Assembly (NCBI RefSeq): GCF_013249015.1
Contig: NZ_JABRPL010000003.1
Span: forward strand, 1-58,366
Direction: 5' to 3'
DNA length: 58,366 nt
Source of the DNA: Rathayibacter agropyri
GTDB taxonomy: Bacteria; Actinomycetota; Actinomycetes; Actinomycetales; Microbacteriaceae
In this document: one piece after another, positions 32,928 to 41,206 of the stretch
Layout: each line of letters opens with the position of its first letter
Numbering within the stretch: the first letter of the stretch is position 1
The notes under the pieces: model-generated
Databases searched by the model: none
Told to the model about the DNA's origin: nothing
The model's input: the letters and a program-made list of their open reading frames with translations, nothing else
Translations under genes and position numbers: made by a program

Positions 32928-33710
32928 ATGTCGAACATCGATCCCGCTTCACCTCCGTTCGGAGACGGCGCCGCGAACTTCGGCGCGACCGACACCTCCA
33001 CCTACACCGGGGCGCACGCCGCCTCCGGCTCCAGTGGCGCAGTCGACTCCGCGAAGGAGACGGCAAGCACCGCGAAGGAGCAGGCTGGCGCAGTAGCCGG
33101 CGACGCCAAGCAGGCCGCGAGCGACGTGCTCTCGACCGGCAAGGACGAGGCCGCCAACGTGGTCCAGGAGGCCAAGGTCCAGGTCAAAGACCTCTACGAC
33201 CAGAGCCGTACGCAGTTCACCGAGCAGGCGCACGCGCAGAAGGAGAACGCCGCCAAGGGTGTCCGCGCCTTCAGCGACGACCTCACCGCACTCGCGAACG
33301 GCGAGGGCGGCAGCGGCAACGCAGCCGCGAACCTCGTCTCGCAGGCCGCGACCCGTGCCCAGGGCGTGGCCCAGTGGCTCGAGAACCGCGACCCCTCCGA
33401 GCTGCTCGACGACGTCCGCTCGTTCGCGCGCCGTCGTCCGGGAGCCTTCATTGTGATCGCCGCCGCCGCCGGCCTGGTCGGCGGGCGCCTCATCCGCGCG
33501 CTGACCGCCGAGGCGAAGGACGAGAAGGAGGCAACCACGGCCCGTACCGACGGACCCGAGTTCGACGCTCCCGCGCCCTCCGCCTACGGAACCGTGGGAT
33601 CGAGCTCTCTTGAGCGCGACTACCTGCCGACCGAGCCGATTGCCGACCCGCTGAGCACCCCGCCCACCGCGACCGGCTACGACTCCTTCCCCGGCGGGAC
33701 TCGGCTGTGA
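32928..33710 (+). CDS. helical stress-type protein with one membrane segment
   Basis: 260 residues. A low-complexity N-terminus leads into a long amphipathic Ala/Lys/Glu/Asp region (about 40-125) with 11-residue-like repeats (AKETASTAKEQAGAVAGDAK), reminiscent of LEA or apolipoprotein-like helices. One membrane helix (about 168-188, AFIVIAAAAGLVGGRLI) and a Pro/Thr-rich tail follow. No enzyme motif. It overlaps the Holin-X-like gene by four bases (GTGA) and forms a three-gene envelope cluster. Such trios are common in soil and plant actinobacteria and are thought to relate to envelope or desiccation stress; function is unproven. Confidence 0.75.
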   Translation: MSNIDPASPPFGDGAANFGATDTSTYTGAHAASGSSGAVDSAKETASTAKEQAGAVAGDAKQAASDVLSTGKDEAANVVQEAKVQVKDLYDQSRTQFTEQAHAQKENAAKGVRAFSDDLTALANGEGGSGNAAANLVSQAATRAQGVAQWLENRDPSELLDDVRSFARRRPGAFIVIAAAAGLVGGRLIRALTAEAKDEKEATTARTDGPEFDAPAPSAYGTVGSSSLERDYLPTEPIADPLSTPPTATGYDSFPGGTRL

Positions 33711-34150
33711 GCGACCTGTCGGGCGCGCATCGCGCAGGCTCTTCGGAGCCGACCGCCGACGAGCGGGCCGGCTCGACATCGCTGGGCGATCTGCTCGGCG
33801 AGGTCTCACGCGACCTGTCAACCCTGATCCGTCAGGAGATGGCACTCGCTAAGGCCGAGCTGAAGGAGTCAGCCGGCAAAGCGGGCAAGGGCGCCGGTCT
33901 GCTCGGTGGTGCGGGCTACGCCGCACTGATGGCCGTGCTGTTCCTCTCGATCGCCCTCTGGTGGGGCCTTGGCACGCTGATCGGCAACGGCTGGTCGGGC
34001 GTCGTCGTGGCAGTGATCTGGGGCGTGATCGCCGCGATCCTCTACGCCGTCGGGCGCAAGAGCCTCCAGCAGATCGACGGTGCCCCAGAAACGGTCGACT
34101 CCCTCAAAAAGATTCCCGAAACACTCAAGCCGAACGGGGCAGGACGATGA
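33707..34150 (+). CDS. Actinobacterial Holin-X-like membrane protein
   Basis: 147 residues. The N-terminal LGDLLGEVSRDLSTLIRQEM followed by ALAKAELKES is the signature of the Holin-X/phage-holin-superfamily group. Two membrane helices follow (about 68-90 and 97-119). Despite the family name, no phage genes are nearby. It lies between two overlapping helical proteins (GTGA upstream, ATGA downstream) and is likely part of a small envelope complex. Confidence 0.85.
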   Translation: MSDLSGAHRAGSSEPTADERAGSTSLGDLLGEVSRDLSTLIRQEMALAKAELKESAGKAGKGAGLLGGAGYAALMAVLFLSIALWWGLGTLIGNGWSGVVVAVIWGVIAAILYAVGRKSLQQIDGAPETVDSLKKIPETLKPNGAGR

Positions 34151-34785
34151 CGTACAACACAGAGAACACAACCCCGAATGTGCCGTGGGGCGCTGATTCG
34201 TCGACGAGCCCTGATTCTTCGAAGAGCGCTGATTCTTCGAAGAGCGCCGAGGAGATTCGCGCGGACATCGAGCGCACTCGCTATGAACTCGGCGGCGACG
34301 TCGATGCTCTCGCCGAGAAGGTCAGCCCGAGCGCCATTGCGCAGCGGCAGACCGACAAGGTGAAGTCGGCCATGGGCTCGGTCCGCGACCGCGTGATGGG
34401 TTCGGCGCACGACGCCTCGGATTCGCTCTCGAGCGGAGCCGGCGCGGCCAAGGCGAAGGCCGAGGGCAACCCGTTCGCGGTCGGTTTGATCGCCTTCGGG
34501 GCAGGCCTGCTGGTCGCCTCGCTGATCCCGGCGTCAAGTCAGGAGAAGGAAGCGGCGAGCCGCGTCAAGGAGCAGGCGCAGCCGGTCGTCGACTCGGTGA
34601 CGGACGCCGCGAAGGAGGCTGCCGACGAGCTCCGAGAGCCCGCGCAGCAAGCGTTCTCCGCGGTCAAGGACACCGCAGCGGACGCCGCGCAGAATGTCAA
34701 GGAAGCCGGCAGTTCGGCTGCCGACGACGTGTCGGACTCGGCTCGCGAAGCCAAGCACGCCGTCCAGGAGGACGCACAGTCCTGA
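34147..34785 (+). CDS. DUF3618 membrane protein
   Basis: 212 residues. After an N-terminal Ser/Asp-rich stretch comes the DUF3618 block SAEEIRADIERTRYELGGDV with DALAEKVSP (about 33-60). A membrane helix lies near 110-128 (FAVGLIAFGAGLLVASLIP), then a long Ala/Lys/Glu helix region. Codons at 34192-34245 contain three 18-base tandem repeats encoding ADSSTS, PDSSKS and ADSSKS. It overlaps the Holin-X-like gene by four bases. Function unknown. Confidence 0.88.
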   Translation: MTYNTENTTPNVPWGADSSTSPDSSKSADSSKSAEEIRADIERTRYELGGDVDALAEKVSPSAIAQRQTDKVKSAMGSVRDRVMGSAHDASDSLSSGAGAAKAKAEGNPFAVGLIAFGAGLLVASLIPASSQEKEAASRVKEQAQPVVDSVTDAAKEAADELREPAQQAFSAVKDTAADAAQNVKEAGSSAADDVSDSAREAKHAVQEDAQS

Positions 34786-34797
34786 TCGGATGCTACG

Positions 34798-34835
34798 CAG
34801 AAGGGCGGTGGACTTTCGGGTCCGCCGCCCTTCTG
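34798..34835. terminator. bidirectional hairpin terminator
   Basis: CAGAAGGGCGG (34798-34808) pairs with CCGCCCTTCTG (34825-34835), with further pairing of TGGAC/GTCC inside. It lies between the convergent DUF3618 gene and the last lipoprotein gene of the hydrolase operon. Confidence 0.65.
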
Positions 34836-34839
34836 GGTA

Positions 34840-35520
34840 TCACTGACGGCCCAGCGGACGGATCGGGTTGTCCCAGCGTGGAAAGGGCACATACACGCCG
34901 GGAAGCGACTCGTCCGGATGCTCTTTCTCCCTCCTCGACGCAACCGCGACGAACAATGCATGCGCGTCGTTCGTCCAAAACAGTTCGCTGTACACCTGGA
35001 TTGAATACTGGCCACTCGCCTGAATGAAATAGTTAATCCGATAGCCGTCGCCCATTATCCCCCACAAATCCGCACTCGCCGACTTCTCCCTGACGAAGCA
35101 CTCCCACCCCTGCTCCTCAAAATAGGCCACCATCGGATCCAGATCCGCCCTGGCCCCCTGAGCCCCCGGAGGCTTGATGATCCGAGTACACGTAACGTAA
35201 TAACTGTTCTTACCCGTCCCACCCGGAAGACCCCCACCCACGCCACCATTGAACCCCTCCTCGGGCAGCGTCTCACCACCATTCCACATCCAGACGCCGT
35301 CACTAATCCGCAACTGCGCATCCCGCAACAACTCCTCCGCGTGCACATAATGCTGCGCATTCAGCTCGAACTCCTGCTCCAAAGACAACTCCGCCACCTC
35401 CGCCCGAGTCATCCCCGCCGCATCCCGCCGCTCCGCCACCGGAATCGACGAACATGCCGACACGACGAGGGAAGTACCGAGGACCAGCACCGAAAGCCGA
35501 CGTTTGCGAATCCGGGTCAC
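34840..35520 (-). CDS. lipoprotein paralogue C of the DUF1023 operon
   Basis: 226 residues. The signal ends SLVVSAC (lipidated C23). The mature part begins AERRDAAGMTRAEVAELSLE, and later ETLPEEGFNGGVGGGLPGG, YRINYFIQASG, SIQVYSELFWTNDAHALF and a PFPRWDNPIRPLGRQ end are shared with both neighbours. It differs most from A and B in the centre (CTRIIKPPGAQG and VAYFEEQGWECF). The GTG overlaps the stop of paralogue B by four bases, which rejects the longer frame from 35553. It is the last gene of the operon. The family was not recognised. A role as immunity or accessory lipoprotein for the hydrolase is inferred. Confidence 0.8.
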   Translation of the reverse strand: MTRIRKRRLSVLVLGTSLVVSACSSIPVAERRDAAGMTRAEVAELSLEQEFELNAQHYVHAEELLRDAQLRISDGVWMWNGGETLPEEGFNGGVGGGLPGGTGKNSYYVTCTRIIKPPGAQGARADLDPMVAYFEEQGWECFVREKSASADLWGIMGDGYRINYFIQASGQYSIQVYSELFWTNDAHALFVAVASRREKEHPDESLPGVYVPFPRWDNPIRPLGRQ

Positions 35521-36197
35521 TGCCGCCCACGCGGGTGAATCGGAGCATCCCAACGCGGGAACGGGGCGTAAAAACCAGGGAGAGACTCGTCCGGGAATTC
35601 AGGAATGTCTCGCGACGCGACCGCATCGAACAACGCATGCGCATCATTCGTCCAAAACAGTTCGCTATACACCTGGATCGAATACACGCCACTCGCCTGA
35701 ATGAAGTACTTCACCCGATAGCCATCACCCGTGATACCCCACAATTCGGCGTTGGTCGTATACTCCCGCGTGAAATACTGCCACCCCTGCTCCTCAAAAT
35801 ACTTCCGCATCGGGTCTAAGTCCGAGAGGGAACCATTCGCCCCCTCCGGGGTGATAATTCGGCCCCCTCTCACGTAGTAGCTGTTCTCGCCCGTCCCGCC
35901 CGGAAGACCACCCCCTACCCCACCACTGAACCCTTCCTCGGGCAACGTCTCCCCACCGTTCCACCTCCACACACCGCCACTGATCCGCAACTGCGCATCC
36001 CGCAACAACTCGTTCATATGCACATAATGCTGCGCATTCAACTCGAACTCCTCCTCCAAAGACAACTTCGCCACCTCCGCCTGCGTCATCCCCGCCGCAT
36101 CCCGCCGCTCCGCCATCGGAATCGACGAACACGCCGACACCACAAGAAAGACCGCGAGAACCCCCGCGATCCTCGCCGCCATCCTCAAAGCAGTCAC
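35517..36197 (-). CDS. lipoprotein paralogue B of the DUF1023 operon
   Basis: 226 residues. The signal ends FLVVSAC (lipidated C23). It is nearly the same as paralogue A from AERRDAAGMTQAEVAKLSLE to the C-terminus, including GGRIITPEGANGSLSDLD and RKYFEEQGWQYFTRE, while its signal region resembles paralogue C. The start is a GTG at 36197 overlapping the stop of paralogue A (GTGA). The ATG at 36182 and the long frame to 36332 are less likely. Codon use is more A/T-rich than the window average. Function unknown; see the operon finding. Confidence 0.8.
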   Translation of the reverse strand: MTALRMAARIAGVLAVFLVVSACSSIPMAERRDAAGMTQAEVAKLSLEEEFELNAQHYVHMNELLRDAQLRISGGVWRWNGGETLPEEGFSGGVGGGLPGGTGENSYYVRGGRIITPEGANGSLSDLDPMRKYFEEQGWQYFTREYTTNAELWGITGDGYRVKYFIQASGVYSIQVYSELFWTNDAHALFDAVASRDIPEFPDESLPGFYAPFPRWDAPIHPRGRQ

Positions 36198-36898
36198 TGA
36201 CGGCCCAGCGGACGGATCGGAGCATCCCATCGAGGAAAGGGGACATACACGCCGGGAAGCGACTCCTCCGGGAACGGGTCGTAATCCCGGGACGCGACCG
36301 CTTCGAATAATGCATGAGCATCGTTCGTCCAAAATAATTCGCTATACACCTGAATCGAATACACTCCACTCGCCTGAATATAATAGTTAATCCTATAGCC
36401 GTCACCGGTAATACCCCACAGATCGGCGTCCGTTGTGTGCTCCCGTGTGAAATACTGCCACCCCTGCTCCTCAAAATACTTCCGCATCGGGTCCAGGTCC
36501 GAGAGGGAACCGTTCGCCCCCTCTGGGGTCAGAATTCTGCCTCCTTGCACGTAGTAGCTGTTCTTGCCCGTCGCACCCGGAAGACCCCCACCCACACCAC
36601 CATTGAAACCCTCCTCGGGCAACGTCTCCCCACCGTTCCACCTCCACACACCGTCACTAATCCGCAACTGCGCATCCCGCAACAACTCGTTCATGTGCAC
36701 GTAATGCTGCGCATTTAGCTCGAACTCCTGCTCCAAAGACAACTTCGCCACCTCCGCCTGAGTCATCCCCGCCGCATCCCGCCGCTCCGTCATCGTGCTC
36801 CTTTCTCCACCCGCTCCGCATCCGCAGAGCAGCGTCACCAGTAGTGCCGTCGCCAGCATTGCACGGACAGTCCGCCGCGAATTCTTCCTCGCTCTCAC
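36194..36898 (-). CDS. lipoprotein paralogue A of the DUF1023 operon
   Basis: 234 residues. The signal ends LVTLLCGC, with lipidated C27. The mature protein carries the shared blocks TERRDAAGMTQAEVAKLSLE, LNAQHYVHMNELLRDAQLRI, YYIQASGVYSIQVYSELFW and DAPIRPLGRQ. It is the first of three tandem paralogues, and the GTG overlaps the hydrolase stop by four bases. Each copy varies mainly in short surface-type stretches (EHTTDADLW here, EYTTNAELW in B, EKSASADLW in C; RDYDPFPEES here, RDIPEFPDES in B). Predicted to be anchored outside the membrane. Confidence 0.8.
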   Translation of the reverse strand: MRARKNSRRTVRAMLATALLVTLLCGCGAGGERSTMTERRDAAGMTQAEVAKLSLEQEFELNAQHYVHMNELLRDAQLRISDGVWRWNGGETLPEEGFNGGVGGGLPGATGKNSYYVQGGRILTPEGANGSLSDLDPMRKYFEEQGWQYFTREHTTDADLWGITGDGYRINYYIQASGVYSIQVYSELFWTNDAHALFEAVASRDYDPFPEESLPGVYVPFPRWDAPIRPLGRQ

Positions 36899-38742
36899 TG
36901 AGCCACGTCCCCCGTCGCCATAATCTTGACTACGGACTTGAAGGAGGTCGCATCCGGTGAAAGGTAGCCAACATCCCCGTTCGACTCGTCTGGCGACATA
37001 TCATGTCCGGTCACAGCCTTTGTCCCGTCCCCTTCCTCGGCGGAGAAGATGATCGCGCCATCGAGGGTCCGGGGGTCGACGCGCGGACCCAGACCCCAGA
37101 GACGGCCGATATCTGCCGTCCCGTCGGCATCGGCCTCGGTCGCGAACACCTTGTCGACATTTAGGTCTTTCAGGTCGATATCTGGGTCGACCCCGGCGGA
37201 GCCATAGGAGACGAGCGCGTCGATGCGGTGCCGAATGTCCCGACAGGCATCGACCGCCGTCGGCGAGCCGTAGGAGTGATTCAGGAGGGAAATGTTCTCG
37301 GGCGGAAGATCCGCTCGCGCATCGAGGAAACCATCGATGAAGCCGCTCAGACGGGGAGACCCGGAGTCAGCCCGCGCATCGATCAAGGCCTCAGGTCCCG
37401 CGGGAGTGTGGTAGCCAATCCATGAGACGACAGCGAAGGAGGTACCAGGATGGATGAATACAGCACCCTCGAATAGATCATTCGCCACGCGGACGTTCTG
37501 CTCCATGCTCCCAACTGTCGTGAGCGCTCCCGGAACATTGACGGTCACCCGTTCCGCCGTATCAAGATTCCCCAGCGAGATGGCCCCGACCAGCGCCCCG
37601 TCGTCCACGCTGAGCCCGACGAGCTGAGCGACCTGCCCCGCAGGCGGACCCGCTAGCTTCCTCGCCTTCTCGTCCGCATCCCTCACCGCCTCCCGAAGCG
37701 CACTCATCTGCTCCGTGAACTCTGCTAGCCCTATGCCCTCCCCACTCCCCAGCCCGAGGTCCAGATAGACCCCCATCGGGTCGCGCTCCGCCGCATCGAG
37801 CACGGCCCGCGACGCGGCATCGCGAGCGGCAGCTGGCAGCCCGTCGAGATCGGCGAAGGCGATCTGCGTCGCGAGGGGAAGGCCGGCAACGTCGGAGGGC
37901 CTCAGCCCCGAGTCTCGCCACGCCGCGAGCACGTCCGGCGACGTGAGACTCCGATCGAGGAGATGTCGCAGCGGAGCCGGTTGACGCCCGATCGCGCAGG
38001 TGCCGATCGCGACGTCCGAGAGCGTGCCGCCCCCGGCACGCTCGAACGCCTCTGCGACGCGCTCGAGCCAGTTCGCGTCGTCTGCGTTCTCGTTGAGGAG
38101 ACCCATTAGACCGCCCAGCGCGTCCATTCGCTCAATCGGCGCCCAGGAACAGCTGTCGCGGAATTCGGTCCAGTCGCCACTGAGCCGATTGACGAGGTCG
38201 CCCGCTTCCCGATCGAGCGCCCGAGCGACTCCCAGGAAGCTGCGCAGGCGCATCGGATCGGCCGAGCTCCTCCCCGACGTCGGAGCGCCCTCGGTCGAGT
38301 GGTATCGCGCCCGCACTCCGAAGGACACGCACAGCGGACGAGGACGGATCGGCTCGGTGGAGGGCCGCGGATCGAGGTCCCGCGCGACCTCGTCCTTCAG
38401 CGCCTGCAACGGGTCCCCTGGAATTTGATTGTGCAGACGTACCCTCTCCCGCTCATACCAGGAGTCGAGGGCGTCGCGGCGCTCCTGCTCCGCCGCCGCC
38501 TGCTCAGCCACCGCGTCAACCTGGTCGGCGACCATCGAGAAGACGTCGATGAGCGCCATCCGATCGTTGAGAGCAGGCCTGCACGCCCGCTCGAACAGCA
38601 CCTGCGCAACCCCCGAGAAGTCGATCTGCACGTCAAGCACCGCGGCTTCCCGCTCCTGACTCTGGCGCGAGAGTTCCACCGCCGCACTCCGCAATCGTGA
38701 CGAGAGAAGACTCGCCGCCTCCGCATCAAACCGTACTCGCAC
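36895..38742 (-). CDS. DUF1023 (Abhydrolase_8-type) alpha/beta hydrolase with helical N-terminus
   Basis: 615 residues, no signal peptide. Residues 1-105 form a predicted long helical hairpin with an FSG turn at 42-44 (WXG-like, Phe in place of Trp). A variable middle follows. The C-terminal hydrolase (about 365-615) has the nucleophile S490 in LLNHSYGSPTAVD (the family's GHSYGS with Gly changed to Asn), an Asp candidate in SAGVDPDID, and H580 in VTGHDMSPDE. It is the first gene of an operon with three overlapping lipoprotein paralogues. In family terms such proteins occur with type VII-like secretion. A secreted lipase/esterase effector is inferred; an unrelated cell-envelope hydrolase is the alternative. 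Confidence 0.82.
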   Translation of the reverse strand: MRVRFDAEAASLLSSRLRSAAVELSRQSQEREAAVLDVQIDFSGVAQVLFERACRPALNDRMALIDVFSMVADQVDAVAEQAAAEQERRDALDSWYERERVRLHNQIPGDPLQALKDEVARDLDPRPSTEPIRPRPLCVSFGVRARYHSTEGAPTSGRSSADPMRLRSFLGVARALDREAGDLVNRLSGDWTEFRDSCSWAPIERMDALGGLMGLLNENADDANWLERVAEAFERAGGGTLSDVAIGTCAIGRQPAPLRHLLDRSLTSPDVLAAWRDSGLRPSDVAGLPLATQIAFADLDGLPAAARDAASRAVLDAAERDPMGVYLDLGLGSGEGIGLAEFTEQMSALREAVRDADEKARKLAGPPAGQVAQLVGLSVDDGALVGAISLGNLDTAERVTVNVPGALTTVGSMEQNVRVANDLFEGAVFIHPGTSFAVVSWIGYHTPAGPEALIDARADSGSPRLSGFIDGFLDARADLPPENISLLNHSYGSPTAVDACRDIRHRIDALVSYGSAGVDPDIDLKDLNVDKVFATEADADGTADIGRLWGLGPRVDPRTLDGAIIFSAEEGDGTKAVTGHDMSPDESNGDVGYLSPDATSFKSVVKIMATGDVAQ

Positions 38743-38934
38743 GGATCCCCCTGCCTTCCGCGCCCCCCACGAGACGCATTTGAGTGGTCGTCATGATAGG
38801 CACCATCCACAACCTTGCTCCAGTTGGCGCCGAAGAACGGGAGGGCGAAAAACCGCTCCGCTACCCGAAAGAGCACCTCGGGCAGCGCACGTACGGCCGG
38901 GAATACCTCGCGCGATCCGCGCCTTGCCGTCGGT

Positions 38935-39957
38935 ATGCGATCGATCGTCTACTCACACACCGGTGACTCCTCCGTCCTCTCCCTCGTCGACCGGGAGACG
39001 CGGACCCCCGGGCCCGGTGAGGTCCGCGTCCAGGTGCTCGTCTCAGGAGTGAATCCGACCGACTGGAAGGCACGCGCCGACGGCGAGCTCGCCTTCGACG
39101 AGGTCGTCCCGAACCAGGACGGCGCGGGCGTCGTGTCTGCGGTCGGCGACGGCGTCGAGGGCCTGAGCGTCGGCGACCGGGTCTGGATGTACCTCTCGGC
39201 CCACCAGCGCCCCACCGGCACCGCGCAGGAGTCGGCAGTGCTGCTCGCCGAGCATGTTGTGCGCCTCCCCGACGGGATCGGGACCGACGTCGCCGCCAGC
39301 CTCGGCGTCCCCGCGATGACCGCCCACCGTGCCCTCACCGTGCACGAACACGGCCCCTCCCGCCTCGTTCCCGGTGCCCTCGCGGGCCGCACCGTCCTGG
39401 TCCAGGGCGGCGTCGGCGCGGTCGGACATGCGGCCATCCAGCTCGCCGTCTGGGCGGGCGCCACGGTCATCGCAACGGTGAGCAGCGACTCCAAGGAGCG
39501 GCTCGCCCGCGCGGCAGGCGCGCAGCACGTGCTGCACTACCCGGACGACACGCTGGCTGACCGCATCCGCGAGCTCGCACCCGACGGTATTCAGCACGTT
39601 GTCGAGGTCGCGCCCGCGCAGAACGCCGCCCTCGACGTGGCGGTGCTGGCCAACCACGGCAGCATCGCCTACTACGCGAACACCAACGGCAACGAGTTCA
39701 CGGCGCCAATCGTCGCCAGCTTCGCGAAGAACGCGCGCTGGCAGGGTCTCCTTCTGTACACGGTCGGCGAGGAGGCCCTGCAGGCCGTCGCGGAGGACAT
39801 CACCGCCGCCCTCACCGACGGCGCACTGCCGGTGGGCGAGGCGGCGGGCCTGCCGCTGACCTGGTTCCCGCTCGAGGAGACTGCCGCCGCGCACGACGCG
39901 GTCGAGCAGGGAGCCACCGGCAAGGTCCTCATCCGGGTGACGGACGAGCAGGGCTGA
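38935..39957 (+). CDS. zeta-crystallin-type NADPH:quinone oxidoreductase
   Basis: 340-residue medium-chain reductase without zinc ligands. The N-terminal GroES-like domain includes SGVNPTDWKARADGE and NQDGAGVVSAVGDGVE. The NADPH loop is VQGGVGAVGHAAIQLAVWAGA (about 158-178, cited in part), and a VVEVAP strand is present. It is expected to reduce quinones or related carbonyls with NADPH. The ATG at 38935 (RSIVYSHTG) is the family start; the upstream part of the open frame is Arg-rich. It is divergent from the DUF1023 operon. Confidence 0.9.
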   Translation: MRSIVYSHTGDSSVLSLVDRETRTPGPGEVRVQVLVSGVNPTDWKARADGELAFDEVVPNQDGAGVVSAVGDGVEGLSVGDRVWMYLSAHQRPTGTAQESAVLLAEHVVRLPDGIGTDVAASLGVPAMTAHRALTVHEHGPSRLVPGALAGRTVLVQGGVGAVGHAAIQLAVWAGATVIATVSSDSKERLARAAGAQHVLHYPDDTLADRIRELAPDGIQHVVEVAPAQNAALDVAVLANHGSIAYYANTNGNEFTAPIVASFAKNARWQGLLLYTVGEEALQAVAEDITAALTDGALPVGEAAGLPLTWFPLEETAAAHDAVEQGATGKVLIRVTDEQG

Positions 39958-40004
39958 CGCCTCCGGCCAGGTCTCGCTGAGTAGCGGACCCTCCCGCGGC
40001 TCGC

Positions 40005-41021
40005 CTATCCCCGTAGCGGAGGAGATCCCGCGATGGTCGACCGGTCGCCCAGACCCTCGACCAGCTCGGCGAGCGCCTCCTCGGCCGTGAACCTCGGCGT
40101 CCAGCCCAGCTCGGCGCGCGCCCGCTCGGTCGACATCACCGGGACGTTGCCCGCGATATCGAGCCAGCCCGCGTCCGTCCGCTGTAGCCGTAGGTGCCAC
40201 GTCGCGGTGACGATCGAGCGGAGGAGGCCGAAGGGCACCGTCACCAGCCGGGCGCCGACCGCGCGGGCCAGGAGCTGCGGAGTGAGGACAGGCTCGGCAG
40301 CGACGTTAAAGGCGCCACCCGCTCGCCTGTCGAGTGCGCGCCAGAACGCGTCGGCCACATCGTCGGCGTGCACGCCCTGGACGATCAGGGTCCGCGGCAG
40401 TGGCAGGACAGGGATACGGACCGCCTTCAGCCACCGGGTGGGAGAGTGCGGTCCCGCGAAAAGTCCGGCGATCTCGGTCGCCGCGCCGCGCTGAAACACG
40501 AGCCCAGGGCGCAGCCGGGTGACCACCACCTCCGGGTGCTCGGCCTCGAACACATCCATCGCCCGCTCGTTCGCTGCTTTATGTCGGCTGTACGTCGATG
40601 TGTGCAGACCACCGGTCGGCCAGTTCTCGTCGACCCGGGTCGACTTGGGAGCCGCACTGTACGCACCGACGGACGACGCGACCACGACCTGGCCAACTCC
40701 GGCGGCAGCGACCGCCGCGAGCACTGCCGCGGTCCCCCCGACGTCGACCAGCCGCTGGAACTGCTCATCGTGGCTCGGCTGCAGTGCCCACGCGAGGTGC
40801 ACGACCGCGTCGATCCCGGCGAAGGCGTCGCGAAGCAGGCGCGGCGCCTCCCTCGACGCGATGTCGACCTCGACCCAGCGCACACCCCGGTACTCCTCGG
40901 AGTCGAGCCCGGGGGCCCGCCGCGCGACTCCGACGATCTCGTCCACCCCGGCCTCGCCGTCCAGGCGTCGCAGGAGTGCCGTACCCAGATTGCCCGTCGC
41001 CCCGACAATCGCGATCCGCAT
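40005..41021 (-). CDS. NAD-dependent epimerase/dehydratase (extended SDR)
   Basis: 338 residues. The cofactor loop is VGATGNLGTALL (6-17), followed by a strand ending VDIASREAP. The catalytic Tyr and Lys are in STYSRHKAANE (YxxxK), with the Ser region VVVASSVGAYS. The substrate, a nucleotide sugar or small carbonyl, is not evident. It is convergent with the quinone reductase gene, with 47 bases between them, and appears to be a single gene. Confidence 0.9.
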   Translation of the reverse strand: MRIAIVGATGNLGTALLRRLDGEAGVDEIVGVARRAPGLDSEEYRGVRWVEVDIASREAPRLLRDAFAGIDAVVHLAWALQPSHDEQFQRLVDVGGTAAVLAAVAAAGVGQVVVASSVGAYSAAPKSTRVDENWPTGGLHTSTYSRHKAANERAMDVFEAEHPEVVVTRLRPGLVFQRGAATEIAGLFAGPHSPTRWLKAVRIPVLPLPRTLIVQGVHADDVADAFWRALDRRAGGAFNVAAEPVLTPQLLARAVGARLVTVPFGLLRSIVTATWHLRLQRTDAGWLDIAGNVPVMSTERARAELGWTPRFTAEEALAELVEGLGDRSTIAGSPPLRG

Positions 41022-41206
41022 GTCGTCATCCCTCCGCGGGCGGCATCCGTCGCCCTCGCTCGAGGGTAGGCAGCACGGCTGCCGCAGCGGAGGCGCTTGA
41101 CAGCTCCGCCCGCCGGGCGCTCCTCCACAGGGGCCGGACGCCTAGACCACAGCCGCCGCGCGCGCATCCCCAAGCGCTGTCCGCGCCGAGTACCTAGCCT
41201 GGGACG

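Noticed and set aside
33707-34150. Prophage signal from the holin-like gene
   Set aside because: The Holin-X-like family is widespread outside phages, and no other phage gene is present.
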